A stretch of 64,000 nt of DNA from Charina bottae. Taxonomy: Eukaryota; Chordata; Lepidosauria; Squamata; Charinaidae. The stretch's first letter is position 1. The number at the start of each line of letters is the position of its first letter. The notes under the pieces are model-generated. The model saw only the letters and a list, made by a program, of their open reading frames with translations, searched no databases and had not been told where the DNA came from. The position numbers were made by a program, and so were the translations under genes. The stretch spans positions 37,622,501-37,686,500 of the forward strand of contig JALMGJ010000008.1 in the NCBI GenBank assembly GCA_023362775.1, given 5' to 3'. Positions 33,611-44,862 of the stretch are shown here, piece by piece.

Positions 33611-35040
33611 GTGTATTTATTTAATTTTTATTCCCTTAACATTATTCACTTTTTATACTGCAGCAATCAAAAGACTCTTTGGGGCTTAATACAAAAGACA
33701 CTTGACTTGATTTCTTTCGTGGAAATCCATCTGTGGCAGTCCTCTTTTACTGTTTCTGCTTGGGACAATGTGTGAAAACAACCTACATTAACCTGTATAT
33801 TTTTAACTTCCTAGCTACTTGATATTTCTGTGTTGTTGCTCCGGATTTAATTAGGCATTTGAATAATCATTTGCAATAGAGTCACATTTTGTGAGGAACA
33901 TGTCTTTCACTTTGATTGATTGGAGAGGCTTCTCATTGACTAGAGAAATTCTAAAGCTTCTCATTACATTTCTTTCCATTTATCTGAAATCTCTCAAAAC
34001 TGAATTGTCTGGCAAGGATCCCTTGATTTAAAAAGCCTGTGCAGCATGCTAGATAATACTAGATAATGCAACTCCTTCCTAGCTTTATTGACCATAGATA
34101 AGTCGCAGCTGTGGATATATAACATACTATTCATTCATATATAGCAGAATATTTGCAATTCTACAAGCCATCTGTCTGATTTTCAGGCCTTTTGATTTGA
34201 GCTCACATGGCGTAATTTAAGAAACTGTGGCTGCCACACAATATAATCCACACACATTAATTCGATTCAGTATGATTCAATCCTCCAAGATGTTTAAATT
34301 TGTGATCCAAAATTCAATCTCTCGGTGACATTCGTGCAACTGAAACAATGCCAGATGAAATGATAGAGAAATTTCTGGTAAGTTGTAAGTCAGTGACTTC
34401 CAAATGGGAAGCATCAAGAGAGGTGAAATGCCAGCATGGTGATTGCAAAAAATCAGAGAAGTTATGGAATTATATTCTAGACTATTTTCCAAACACTAAA
34501 TAATGCTGGTAGTTGATCAGCTGTGCATACATATATATTAATAAATATTGTAAGAACATAGTTTTAATGTGAAATGAACATATAGACATGAATAAGACTG
34601 AAATAAATTTATATACTCAATGCTGAATTAAAATCTAAGTGATTGTTAATGCATATTAAAAAGACAGTTTGATTTGGGGAAATGCTGACTGGTAATTTTC
34701 CCAGTGCACCAAACAAAACTCATCTTTCAGAAAGCAGGTTTCCTCTAAACTGCAGCTTGTTTCTTTTTCTTTTTCTTTTTGCCATACAGAGTTGGTGTTA
34801 GAAACAAAATACTTCAGTTTTATTAAAGGCAGAAAGTTAATCAAACAATGTATGGGAGAAAGCATTGGAGAAGAAGAGACAAATATGGATTATCCAAATC
34901 TACTCCTCATCCTCTTTCTTCAGCTTAAGGTTTAATAGATGTATAACTTGCTTTTCATTGTAAAATCCTCACAAAGCAGATTACAATGTAATTAAAAATA
35001 CAAAAGCTTTTAACACAACTGTCAATCCATAAATAGCCAA
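33611..35040. other. No recognisable feature
   Basis: AT-rich, repeat-poor DNA. Short ORFs only. Confidence 0.45.
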
Positions 35041-35275
35041 CATAGAGTAGGGGTTAAGATGTTGGACTGGCACCGAAGAGTTGCAGGTTCAAGTCTACTT
35101 TTGGTTACAAAAACTCACTGGATGACTTTGGGCCTGTCACTGTCTCTCAGTCCAATCTACCTCACAGGATTGTTGTTGTATGGAAAAATGGGGTGAGGGA
35201 GCACTACGTATGTCCCTTTGCGCTCCTGAAAGAAAGGCAGGATACAAATCTAACAAATAAACAGTAAAATATAGC
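35041..35275 (+). repeat. MIR-like tRNA SINE, old
   Basis: Head AGGGGTTAAGATGTTGGACT, B-box-like GCAGGTTCAAGTC, body GGATGACTTTGGGCCTGTCA and CTACCTCACAGGATTGTTGT, end AGGCAGGATACAAATC. The order matches MIR-like squamate SINEs. Confidence 0.7.
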
Positions 35276-35403
35276 AAATGAAAAGCTGGCAACAGATAAT
35301 TTCTAAATTAAAATGCACTACACTAAAATAAACCCAAACTAAAAGTGGCCTTGCCTTCTTGCCTGGGCAAAAGTTTTCAAATATATGGGACCACCATTTC
35401 TTG

Positions 35404-35631
35404 TTCTAGTGCAGTATTTCTCAACCTTGACAACTTTAAGACGGTGTGGACTTCAATGCCCAGAATTCCCAGTCAACATGCTCTCTCAGTTCACCTACCT
35501 CAGTGTTTTTCAAACTTGGCTTGTGTGGACTTCAACTCCCAGAATTCCCCAGCCAGTGCTGGCTGGGGAATTCTGGGCGTTGAAGTCCACACATCTTAAA
35601 GTTGCCGAGGTTGAGAAATGCTGCTCTAGTG
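35404..35631. mobile_element. Palindromic hAT MITE with two left ends
   Basis: Outer element 35412-35623 flanked by TTCTAGTG and CTCTAGTG (7 of 8). It contains the usual left end at 35412 (CAGTATTTCTCAACCTTG), a second left end at 35501 (CAGTGTTTTTCAAACTTGG) and one right end. Same family as 12524. Confidence 0.85.
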
Positions 35632-35684
35632 GATGAAAGAAGAAACCTTAAATTTCAGTCAGCTTGTTCTTGTTGTTGGTGTAC

Positions 35685-36215
35685 ATAGAATCACACAATC
35701 ATAGAATGATAGTGTTGGAAGGGACTCATAAACTCTCCCTGAAAGGTGCTCTTCAGGGTCCTCATGAAAATATCCAGTGAAGAGAGGCTCACCAGCTCTC
35801 TGGGTAATTGGTTCCACCATCAAACTCTTCATACTGTTAAGAAGTTTTTCTACATTTGACTGGATTTTGCTATCCTGTAACTTAAATCCATTATTCTGTG
35901 CCTTGCATGCTGGAGTGTTAGATGACATATCTTAACCTTCTCTGTGACATCCTTTCAGTTATTTGAAGAATGCTATCATGTCATTTTTGTCTTCTCAAGG
36001 CTGCAACATTCCCACTTCCTTCAATTTAGTTCCTAGATCCCTGACCACCCTATTACTTTTTTTAAAAAAATTTTTATTGGGTTTTGAATATTCTGACCAC
36101 CCTATTACTTGATTTGAAAACTACTTCTTGTGATCCAGTCTAAAATCGGTCATATTCAGTTTGCATTCCACTTCTGTTCCACGATCTTTTCCCCAAGTAC
36201 CATTGCCAAACATGG
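35685..36215 (-). repeat. CR1 LINE 3' region, interrupted by a short L1 tail
   Basis: ATAGAATCACACAATCATAG, GTTGGAAGGGACTCATAA, then TTGGTTCCACCATCAAACTC and ATTTGAAGAATGCTATCATG are the landmarks of a CR1 3' UTR in reverse orientation. No coding frame remains. A 35-bp insert at 36058-36092 splits it. Confidence 0.75.
36041..36109 (-). mobile_element. 35-bp L1-like 3' end with 17-bp target duplication
   Basis: CTGACCACCCTATTACT occurs at 36041-36057 and 36093-36109. Between them lies TTTTTTAAAAAAATTTTTAT followed by TGGGTTTTGAATATT. On the minus strand this ends in AATAAAAATTTTTTTAAAA, like a squamate L1 tail. A long target duplication plus an A-rich end marks target-primed reverse transcription with extreme 5' truncation. 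Confidence 0.7.
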
Positions 36216-36655
36216 ATTTTCCCCAGTGTACTTACCACATTTGATATGTGATCCCTAAATACTTACCTTTGCATTTGTCTCTCTCGTTCACTTTCCTCCT
36301 CTTCGTCCTCCTCTTCGTCTATGAAAAGAAGCTATCTTCTCTGTACACAGCCTATAACAATATAACTATGCAATTCCATTCATCCAGATTGCTTACAGTA
36401 TTTATCCTGTCTTCTTCAAACTCATGTTTTGGTGCGCACCTATTCAGTTCCTGGATGATTCTTTTCCTGGTGGCTAAAACAACATTTGGGACATTTATCT
36501 AGATTTTGCAAACAGCATTCCTCTAAAATAAGAAATATTTCAGATATTCCAAACAAATGTAATTCTTAATCTTAAGAATGCATGTTCCCTATTGGTTCTA
36601 GATACAGGGTTGGTGGTGTGTATATATATACCCCCCCCCACACACACACATATAT
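36216..36655. other. No recognisable feature except short repeats
   Basis: A CTCTTCGTC duplication near 36300 and a CA/TA run at 36620-36655. Confidence 0.4.
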
Positions 36656-36882
36656 GGGAAGGAGGAAATGATAGTTCCTCCTGGGGGTGGTTAATCCCTT
36701 AAGTCTATAATGTCCTTTCTGTTATTAATACTACCTCCCATCTGGATTTTATAACTATTTATTTATCTTAATGATTGTATAAATTGTTGTTTATTTTTTA
36801 TATTTCATTTTAATCCATTTTATTGTGAACCGCCCAGAGTTCCCCGCGGTCGTGGGCGGTCATATAAATTAAATAAATTATA

Positions 36883-36885
<3 letters not shown>
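36656..36885 (+). repeat. L2 3' UTR and tail
   Basis: Begins GGAAGGAGGAAATGATAGTT, near where the other L2 copies have the end of the ORF. It ends GTGAACCGCCCAGAGTTCCC, then GTGGGCGGTCATATAAATT, an intact tail hairpin. It is followed by a TA/CA tract. Confidence 0.8.

Positions 36886-36957
<72 letters not shown>
36886..36957. repeat. (TA)n(CA)n microsatellite
   Basis: TA units with one CATA interruption, then about 19 CA units, grown from the L2 tail. Confidence 0.9.
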
Positions 36958-36959
<2 letters not shown>

Positions 36960-36960
<1 letters not shown>

Positions 36961-37035
36961 TTAATCAGTCAATCAATCAATCAATCAATCATATTTATAC
37001 CCCGCCCATCTCCCTCACAAGGAGGGAGATATATA
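36960..37035 (-). repeat. L2 3' tail scrap
   Basis: (AATC)n then ATATTTATACCCCGCCCATC and TCCCTC: the start of a reverse L2 tail, cut after the first hairpin arm. Confidence 0.7.
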
Positions 37036-37829
37036 TATATGATTAGAGGGATTTGCTGCATTGTGTAGAAGGCTATTTCATTAGCAAAACATTTGAGGAT
37101 CACTTCACTTTCCATCTATATTTCAGTCCTCAGTGCCCTCCTATGCATTGACAACACAATTTCCTTGTATTTTCAGTATGTTATGTGGAGTTTGTGGATA
37201 TGATTCATAAAGACAATTAGGTCTGGGCTGAATATTTTTCACAATATGTTTTACAGAGCCAATGGAAGGTTATTTCCACAAGTCACTCCTCACATTTAAT
37301 GCCAGCAGAGAGACACTTCACTAAATAGAATAAAGTCTTACAGCTATTGGCATTAATGTTGCTGAACAAATTCATGATTTTGTTTCTCACATTACAGTTC
37401 TGGCCTCAAAACACAATAGCACTGGACTGAAATGGACTAAAAATATTCTCCACTATGGGAACTAAAAATAAGCAAGAAAGGGTATAATGAATATAGGAAA
37501 ACCAATGCCAATCAACTAAACAAAATGGCAAATTAGTGAAGAGAACCAAATAAAGCCAAGAGTCCCTATATAAGGTGTTGATTGGAACATAGTTTCAATC
37601 ATCTTTATGGGTCTGGATATGGTAATTTATCTTAAGTGGAGAAAGAATATTTATGAACACAAGCTAGCAATTTGTAATAGTATTATCTTTTCCCTGATAA
37701 TGTAGCTGAGCAGAGAAAGCTAAAGTTACGCTGCAATAAATCTCCAAGATACAGATCACTGCACTAATGCATGATTTGTACAAATCATCATCATAATCAT
37801 CATAATTTTTCTTTGTTTTCAGTCTTTGT
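37036..37829. other. No recognisable feature
   Basis: AT-rich DNA with no repeat signature. Confidence 0.4.
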
Positions 37830-38440
37830 ATATTTGCTACGAGTAAGCAACTTTTCTTCCAGTAGTCCTACAGCTGCTGGCCCTGGTTGCTCAGCCAGCA
37901 GTCCTGAGTCCTGTGGCCCACTTGTCACCAGATGTCCAGGAACTCCAACACCTAGCGTGGTCCTTGTTGACCTAAGCGACGACTGATCTGGTATAGGTTT
38001 CTGTAAGTTACATCTCACCATATTGTTTATGGGAGAGACACCCTTTGTCTGGCTCCTCTGATGAGACCTGTCCAGTATAGTTGAACCCCTGGCATAGCTC
38101 TCATCTTCCTCAGAGCATGCAAGCCCCATGACCATGTCAAGGTAGTGCCTCACTGGAGGTGAAAGACAGTACTAATAGTACTAGGCACCTTGGGTGCAAT
38201 TCCAAAACATCTGGAGCACCACTTGAACACCATCGGCATCAAAATCATCATCAGTCAATTGCAAAAGGCAGCTTTATTTGGAACAGCTTACATCCTGTGA
38301 CGATACCTTTAATATTATTAAACAACAACATCTACCTATCCCAGGTCCTTGGGAAGGACTTGATAGGTGGACAAAAATGCTGAATCCAGTCTAAATATCT
38401 GGCTGACTGTACAATCAACCATAATAATTTGTAAGAGCTT
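37830..38440 (+). pseudogene. R4/Dong-like LINE 3' end
   Basis: In the plus frame from about 38170: LIVLGTLGAIPKHLEHHLNT, then IGIKIIISQLQKAALFGTAY and IL, then a stop where RRYL should continue. This is the C-terminal part of R4-like elements (GALGAI..L..HL..IG.....QK.A.LGTA.ILRR). It is followed by CCCAGGTCCTTGGGAAGGAC and a CTGGCTGACTGTACAATC 3' end. 37830-38157 is joined to it and looks repetitive (CTCATCTTCCTCAGAGCATG), but I cannot say whether it is the same element. Confidence 0.65.
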
Positions 38441-38500
38441 AAATGTTTTATTTAACTCAGTCATTCCCAAAACAATCATATAGAATTGGACAGTGTTGTT

Positions 38501-38502
<2 letters not shown>

Positions 38503-38544
<42 letters not shown>
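38503..38544. repeat. (ATT)n microsatellite
   Basis: About 14 ATT units; produces the poly-Ile ORFs on both strands. Confidence 0.95.
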
Positions 38545-39274
38545 TTATTTCCTAACCACAGAATAAAGATGCAATCATATGAATATGGTTTACTAAGGCT
38601 CACCTTGCAAGAGATGTGGTTTGTGGTAGGGTTTTTATTTTCTTGGTTCAAAAGTTAATACTTTATCACTACAGCAATTTTTACTGCCCCTACTTCATGC
38701 TGCCATACTGAATTAAATCAGCAGCCACTGGTTTAACATGGAGACTAGAGTAGTGTAGAGTAGTAGTGTACCATTTAAATGAATGAGTTGAGATGGAATG
38801 TTACAAGTTCAGATCTCAACTATACATTTACTAAGTGGGCAAAGATTTTTAAAAAATGAGCATAGAGAATGTCTCGGGTTATGTAGATTACAGAGTTTCA
38901 GGTCGGATAAACCTTGTTCCAATTCATGTTTAATTTAGGGTTCTTCCAGTTAATAGAGGTCATAGTAATGTTGTGGCTTATTTATGGAACATTATAGAAA
39001 GAAGAATACTTTTATGCTGGTGAGTTCTATCCAGTACTGTGGATTCTAGCTTTTCTCTCAAGACCAGGGAGCATGAGAAATCAAAATGTTCTAGATAGCA
39101 AGGGAGAAGCTCAGGAAGGAATCTGACAGCAAAGAAGGGTTGGCCTCAGCAACATAGATGTGTAATTCAAACGAGAGGTGCAGAAATGGCGAAGATCATA
39201 TTATAGAACACGATACAAATGTAACATTCATTGTACAAGAGCATGAAATGCAAGGCAACTTAAACATATTAATC
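38545..39274. other. No recognisable feature
   Basis: Single-copy-looking DNA with TAGAGTAGTGTAGAGTAGTAG near 38747. Confidence 0.4.
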
Positions 39275-39661
39275 TGTCAGGTTGAAGCTAAGGCCTGTGA
39301 GAGGACTGGGGCTGGCCAGGCAGGAAATGGAGAGTCTGGGGTCAAACAGGCCCTTTGTGATGGAATGTGTCTATGAAGGGGGAGGTGATGAGATGGACTA
39401 CATTAACGCAGCTGGTTCTCAGGAAAGAGGGAGCACATTCCAAGGAGGGGAGCGAGATAAGAGAAAACACAGACTGGAGTTGGAACGTGGGAAGACTAAG
39501 AGGTTCAGAGAAGCCACATCCTAGAGTCTCCCAGGTTATTTCCCTTTAGTTGAGAGTAGAGTAGGTTTAGTCTGGCAAGATTCTGTCTATTTGGTGTGAG
39601 CAAATAAGGAACTGAAGTTTGGCTGGATTGATTCTCTGAAGTTCTTCGGCTAGGCCTGACA
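39275..39661. mobile_element. Possible solo LTR
   Basis: A 387-bp block starts TGTCAGG and ends CCTGACA, a 7-bp inverted repeat in the TG..CA form of LTR ends. It is more GC-rich than its flanks and contains no long frame beyond chance. I could not find a matching 5-bp target duplication. The family is unknown. Confidence 0.4.
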
Positions 39662-40778
39662 CCCTTTTGAAAACAAAAGTCAAGAGTAACCAGGCCAACA
39701 TGAGAAACATACAAACAGTCCATTAGAACAAAAGGAGGGGATATATTCCTAACTCAACCCACTTGTTTTGTAGCATATGGAGGTAACATGATTTAGCTTA
39801 TGACTATATCAGAAACAGTGTGTCCTATCTGAATAGCTCCCTGTTACGCCCAAGAACAAAATCTTATCCTTACAAAATTATACATTGTTATAGCAATACT
39901 GAGAGGTAAAGCAAGATGGCAAGAAGAAGAGACAATGAGCAATATCCTTTTATTTTATTTTTCTGAAAGAAGAAAAGAAGGAATAATCAAAGAGACAGAC
40001 CTGATAAATGTAATACTTAATCACTGAGCTGATTACTGTTCTCTGAATTAGAATTATAGAGCCATGACAATTATTTTTGGAGAGAGCCATCAAATCTATG
40101 AGTAAAGCATTCCAAACAGATGGCTGTGCAGTCTTTGCTTGAAATCATTCACGAAGGAAGGGCTCATCACACACACACACACACAAAATTAAAGGTTATG
40201 TATAATATATATATATATATATATAAAACCATGAATTCACAGATCATATAGAGCACATGTAGGTGTGAGTTCATTTGCCTTTTCTCCTTCTATGTTGCCC
40301 TAGACATTGATGAAACACTGCATTTTGAGCCTACCTACTTGGTTAGATCTTCAAGAGAAGGTCATTTCCATGTCCCATTAACAACAGATACATCACTGGA
40401 TAAAGGTATTAGAAAGGGACTTCTCTTTAGCCATAGTTATACAATAGCAAGTTTTGGAGAGGGTTGTTCATCGCACCAAACCATAACATAGTTTGTTTGC
40501 TTTGATCTTATTGTGTTGTATAAGCTAAACTATTATAGTTTTAAAGCCATAGTTTATGACTTACTTTCATTTGCAAATCTAGCCATTGTGGCTTGTTTTA
40601 ACAAATCATGGATGAAACAATCCATGGCTAGTGAAATATGTGAACCCAGTTTCTATCAAGAGAAGTTTGTTTAGTTCTGTCTCACACATCTTTCGGTGAC
40701 CTATTTTAAGAGGTAATGGGCTAATGGTAATGCCTGGCTAAGAATCCATATTAATGACTCTGGTTTGTAGGCTGGTTT
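39662..40778. other. Unrecognised, with microsatellites
   Basis: (CA)n at 40162-40185 and (TA)n at 40204-40226. 40480-40640 carries repeated CCATAG/ACTATGG-type words of the diffuse AT-rich repeat. Confidence 0.4.
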
Positions 40779-41140
40779 ATTTGTTCTCCATAGGGGCGTG
40801 GTGGCTCAGCGGGTAAGATGCCAGGCTTGTTGATTGGAAGGTCGCAAGTTCGGAGGTTCGAATCCCTAGCCCTGCGTGCGGAGTGAGCTCCCGCACTCGC
40901 CCCAGCTCTTGCCAACCTAGCAATTCGAAAGCATGCAAATGCAAGTAGATAAATAGGTACCACTTCGGTGGGAAGGTAACAGCGTTCCGCGTGCGTCATG
41001 CCAGCCACATGACCGCGGAAGCGTCTTCGGACAACGCTGGCTCTTTGTCTAACAAACGGAGATGAGCACCGGCCCCTAGAGTCGGACATGACTGCACAAA
41101 TGTGCGGGGGGAACCTTTACCTTTTTTTAAATTTGTTCTC
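40779..41140 (+). mobile_element. Sauria-type tRNA SINE
   Basis: A perfect 10-bp target duplication ATTTGTTCTC (40779-40788, 41131-41140). Full length: A box GTGGCTCAGCGGG, B box GGTTCGAATCC, GCCAACCTAGCAATTCGAAA, 3' end CCTAGAGTCGGACATGACTG, GTGCGGGGGGAACCTTTACC and T-run. Confidence 0.95.
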
Positions 41141-41496
41141 TGTCTTTTCCTAGTGACAAATCCCTTACCAAACTGCCTGCAATGTTTTGAAAATCAAATT
41201 AATAGAGGAATGTAATAAATAACATAATACCACAGTGGAGTTAAAAAAATAATAAAGTGGCAATAAAATTATTTAACAGCTTCTTTGAATAAATTTTTGG
41301 TGATCACCTAAAGGCTATAAGAAGAGTGTCCTTAACGGAAAACACTCCACAGCTACAGAGCTGTCACTGAAAAGTCCCTGCAAGTCTTTTCTTAGGGCAT
41401 GGCTAGTTATGTGTGTGAATGGTTTTTCAGATAACCAAAAACTGGTAGGGCTTTCAAGTTTCAAATTAGGACTTTAAATGTAGACAAAAAAAAAAT
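41141..41496. other. No recognisable feature
   Basis: AT-rich spacer. Confidence 0.4.
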
Positions 41497-41830
41497 GTGG
41501 GGGCGGTTTGATGGAATGGTTAAAGAGCTGTACTAAAAACTGGGACACCATGAGTTCTAGTCCTCCTTTAGGCATGAAAGCTGGCTGGGTGACCTTGGGC
41601 CAGTCCCTGTCTCTCAGCCCTAGGAAGGAGCCAATGGCAAACCAGGAGACTGAGAGTTCTAGTCCTGCCTTAGGCATGAAAGCCGGCTGGGTGACCTTGG
41701 GCCAGTCCCTCTCTCTCACTTGTGGAAAAAAGTTGCAGTTGTGGTTGTGGAAAAAAGAGGAAGAGGGAGCATTATGAATGCCACCTTGAGTGGTACAAAT
41801 AAAAGTGGGATATAAATATAATAAATACAA
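41497..41830 (+). mobile_element. tRNA-derived SINE with one 102-bp internal duplication and L2-like tail
   Basis: Head GATGGAATGGTTAAAGAGCT, B-box-like GAGTTCTAGTCC. The body is duplicated with period exactly 102 bp (TTAGGCATGAAAG at about 41569 and 41671). The junction GGCAAACCAGGAGACTGAGA is identical to the array at 13614-14216. The tail GCCACCTTGAGTGGTACAAA then GTGGGATATAAATATAATAA is L2-like. Confidence 0.85.
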
Positions 41831-42938
41831 GGATAAATCATGTGATAGATGCAAAATCATTGTGATTAAACTGTATATATATGGCAGCTGAAGTTGTTTT
41901 GGGGAGATCATTTCAATAATTTCCTTTTCCACAGAAGGCAGAAGTAATATGCAATCCAAAACTGACCAAATGATTGTCAGACCATAAACCCTCTGTTATT
42001 CCCTGCTGGTGACTGCTTGCTCTCTATACTGAGATATCTTCAACTTGGGTTTCAGGTGGATGCAGACATTGAACTAGAAGATTTCAGTAACTTGTTAAAA
42101 AGTTGCCCCAAGATTGAAATGAACATCTTTCTAGCCATCTACTGTATATGCACTGTTCAGTGAGTAATTGCACAGGGTGTCTCCATTCCTACCAAAAATT
42201 GTGAGAGATAAATATACTGAGGGGATCTGACAGGTTTTGACAGGCTTATTCTAAGTCTAAAAGAAGGCAATGGGAACTCAAGTGAAAAAGGACACAGGAT
42301 GAACAATACATCTTTGAGGAAACATGTGAGAGGTGGAGCAATATTTCAGACTATAATGACCTCCCCAAGATTTGATGTCATGATAGTGTGAGGATATTTA
42401 CACTTTGCACCATCTGAATTCCACTTGTTCTCTTTTTATTCTAAGATGTGGGAGGGTGCTGTTGTCCTTAGCAACCACCATATGGAATGGATTGTCTGGC
42501 TTGGGTGGGTGTCAGTGATGGAATTAGCCTCTTTTTAAAAATCCTACTATCTACCCTATCCTACCATTTGTATGTTGGTAAATACTGTATATATTGGTCT
42601 TTCTTTTCAGAAGTATAAAAAAAATACTTTAGGTCTTCTGTAGGTCTCAGATCTGTCACTATATAACCTGAGACATTCTCTGCTTGAATTCTATTATATA
42701 TTATTCCATATATTTGGAGTCTATTGCAGTATCAGAATATATGGAAAGTTGTTTTGTTGTTTCTTGACCCTATTAGGGGAAAGAAGCAACAACTCAGAAA
42801 TAGTTCTGTGTATATCACCATTTAAAAAAAAATCATGTAAATGATGATGCAAAATATCTCTGAATATTTCTGAAGATTCACAAAGAAATGTATGTGGGGG
42901 AGTGGCCATATTGGAAAGAAGAAAAACTTCAAAATACA
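41831..42938. other. No recognisable feature
   Basis: Repeat-poor DNA with no coding potential seen. Confidence 0.4.
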
Positions 42939-43107
42939 TTCTAGGACCACAGTTCCCAAACTGTGCACTGTGGCATTTCAAGGTACTGCAGTCAATTCAC
43001 AGGGGTGCTGCAGGATAATATACTACTTAATAAACAGAACTGTTAATGAGTTCCCTGTGACGCCCCACGGCGCTGCGGCACAGAGTTTGGGAACCTCTGT
43101 TCTAGAG
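42939..43107. mobile_element. Short hAT MITE
   Basis: An element 42947-43099 with ends CCACAGTTCCCAAACTGTG and CACAGAGTTTGGGAACCTCTG-like inverted repeats, flanked by TTCTAGGA and TTCTAGAG (6 of 8). The interior includes GACGCCCCACGGCGCTGCGG. Confidence 0.8.
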
Positions 43108-43607
43108 GAAGTGAAAGTCACTTCCCTATCCCATGTTCTAGATTTTGAGGTTTCTTTCTTAGAAAAGATTGATAATTGATATTGAAATCTGGATGAGAAT
43201 TCTAAACTGGGCTGTGGAAGAAGATTGCAGACATTTAGAGGAGCTGCATCTAGTTCTATGAGGCTTTCAAGTTGCATCCAACTGTGCTCCTTAGACAGAT
43301 GAGGTATTGAAACAGATTTTAAAAAATGGAAAAACAAAGCTAAACACAGGACTTCTACATGGCTGTGGAGATGAACATGTGCTGAGTAAGAGAGAAAAAA
43401 ATCCTAGGTTCAAATGTACAAGATCCTCCACAATATGGCCTTGTTACAAGGCAGGTTCTTATATTACTAGAATTATTTTCTTCCTTAACAATTGAAGTGT
43501 CACAGTTCAGATATCTGGAAGAACATGTAGAAATCTATGTTCAATGTCTGCTTCAGGCACGATATTTTAGCAATGCACAGATTTTGGAGGACAGAGTGTA
43601 TATCTGC
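43108..43607. other. No recognisable feature
   Basis: Single-copy-looking DNA. Confidence 0.4.
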
Positions 43608-44012
43608 ATGGATTTTGCTGTTTATTCGTTCAGTCACTTCTGATTCTTTGTGACTTCATGGACCAGTCCATGCCAGAGCTTCCTGTCAGCCTTCACCATC
43701 CCCAGCTCCCCCAAGGTCGAGTCCGTCACCTCCAGAATATCATCCATCCATCTTGCCCTTGGTCGGCCCTTCTTCCTTTTGCCTTCCACTTTCCCTAGCA
43801 TCAGCATCTTCTCCAGGGTATCCTGTCTTCTCATTATGTGGCCAAAGTACTTCAGTTTTGCCTTTAATATCATTCCCTCAAGTGAGCAGTCTGGCTTTAT
43901 TTCCTGGAGTATGGACTGGTTTGATCTTCTTGCAGTCCAAGGCACTCTCAGAATTTTCCTCCAACACCACAGTTCAAAAGCATTTATCTTCCTTCGCTCA
44001 GCCTTCCTTATG
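43608..44012 (-). mobile_element. BovB (RTE) LINE 3' end, 5'-truncated
   Basis: The minus-strand frame 44038-43634 gives SIRKAERRKINAFELWCWRK, ILRVPWTARRSNQSILQEIK, LKAKLKYFGHIMRRQDTLEK and GRPRARWMDDILEVTDSTLG. The 3' end is AAGAATCAGAAGTGACTGAA then CGAATAAACAGCAA. It belongs to the same subfamily as 62824-63362 (LQEIKPDCSLEGMILKAKLK), distinct from 28277-29081 (LKEINPDCSLEGQMLKLKLK). Confidence 0.9.
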
Positions 44013-44489
44013 GATAGTCTTGTGAAAATATTACACATGTGTCAAATTGATTATCTGGATACGTGTTGGGAAGGATATCAGGCGCCAATGCTTTTGCTAT
44101 CTTGGCCTTTCCCAGTGTGAAAAATTAGATCGTATGTTTTCATTTTTGTTACTCACCAAAATGTTATTCATCATGAACAATGGTGAATGTTGCTGGCTGA
44201 GGTGGCCATTGTTCAGATTCTGAGCAAGAAATGGACATCGGAAGCTAGAATAAATGCAATCAGTAAAGTTCTGAATACTTACATAGGAGAGTTCCCTTCC
44301 CAATCAGCTGCAGTGAGTACAAGCAACAGGAGAGGTCAAGGCATTACAAAACCACCCACAATGGGCCGTCTTTGCTGGGCAAATTTTATAGCCATTTGAT
44401 TTCTCTCTTTCTCCCCCACCCATAAGGGGCTGCTTAGATTGCCTTTGGGAAAATAAGTTAGGAACCAGATGCATAGTTTAGGCATCAGT
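44013..44489. other. No recognisable feature
   Basis: No repeat or gene seen. Confidence 0.4.
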
Positions 44490-44861
44490 AAGGGAAGGTT
44501 AGGGCAGTAAGGGAGGGGCGTGGTGGCTCAGCGGGTAAGATGCCAGGCTTGTCGATCAGAAGATCGCAAGTTCGGAGGTTCAAATCCCTAGCCCTGCGTG
44601 CGGAGTGAGCTCCCGCACTAGCTCCAGCTCTTGCCAACCTAGCAATTCGAAAGCATGCAAATGCAAGTAGATGAATAGGTACCACTTCGGTGGGTAGGTA
44701 ACAGTGTTCCATGCGTGTCATGCCGGCCACATGACCGTGGAAGCATCTTTGGACAACGCTGGCTCTTCGGCTAACAAACGGAGATGAGCACCGGCCCCTA
44801 GAGTCGGACACGACTGCACAAATGTGCGGGGGGAACCTTTACCTTTTAAAGGGAAGGTTAG
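44490..44861 (+). mobile_element. Sauria-type tRNA SINE (first of a tandem pair)
   Basis: SINE 44515-44848, complete with A and B boxes and the GTGCGGGGGGAACCTTTACC end. A 13-bp repeat AAGGGAAGGTTAG occurs at 44490-44502 and 44849-44861. Twelve bases separate the left repeat from the SINE start. Confidence 0.92.
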
Positions 44862-44862
44862 T

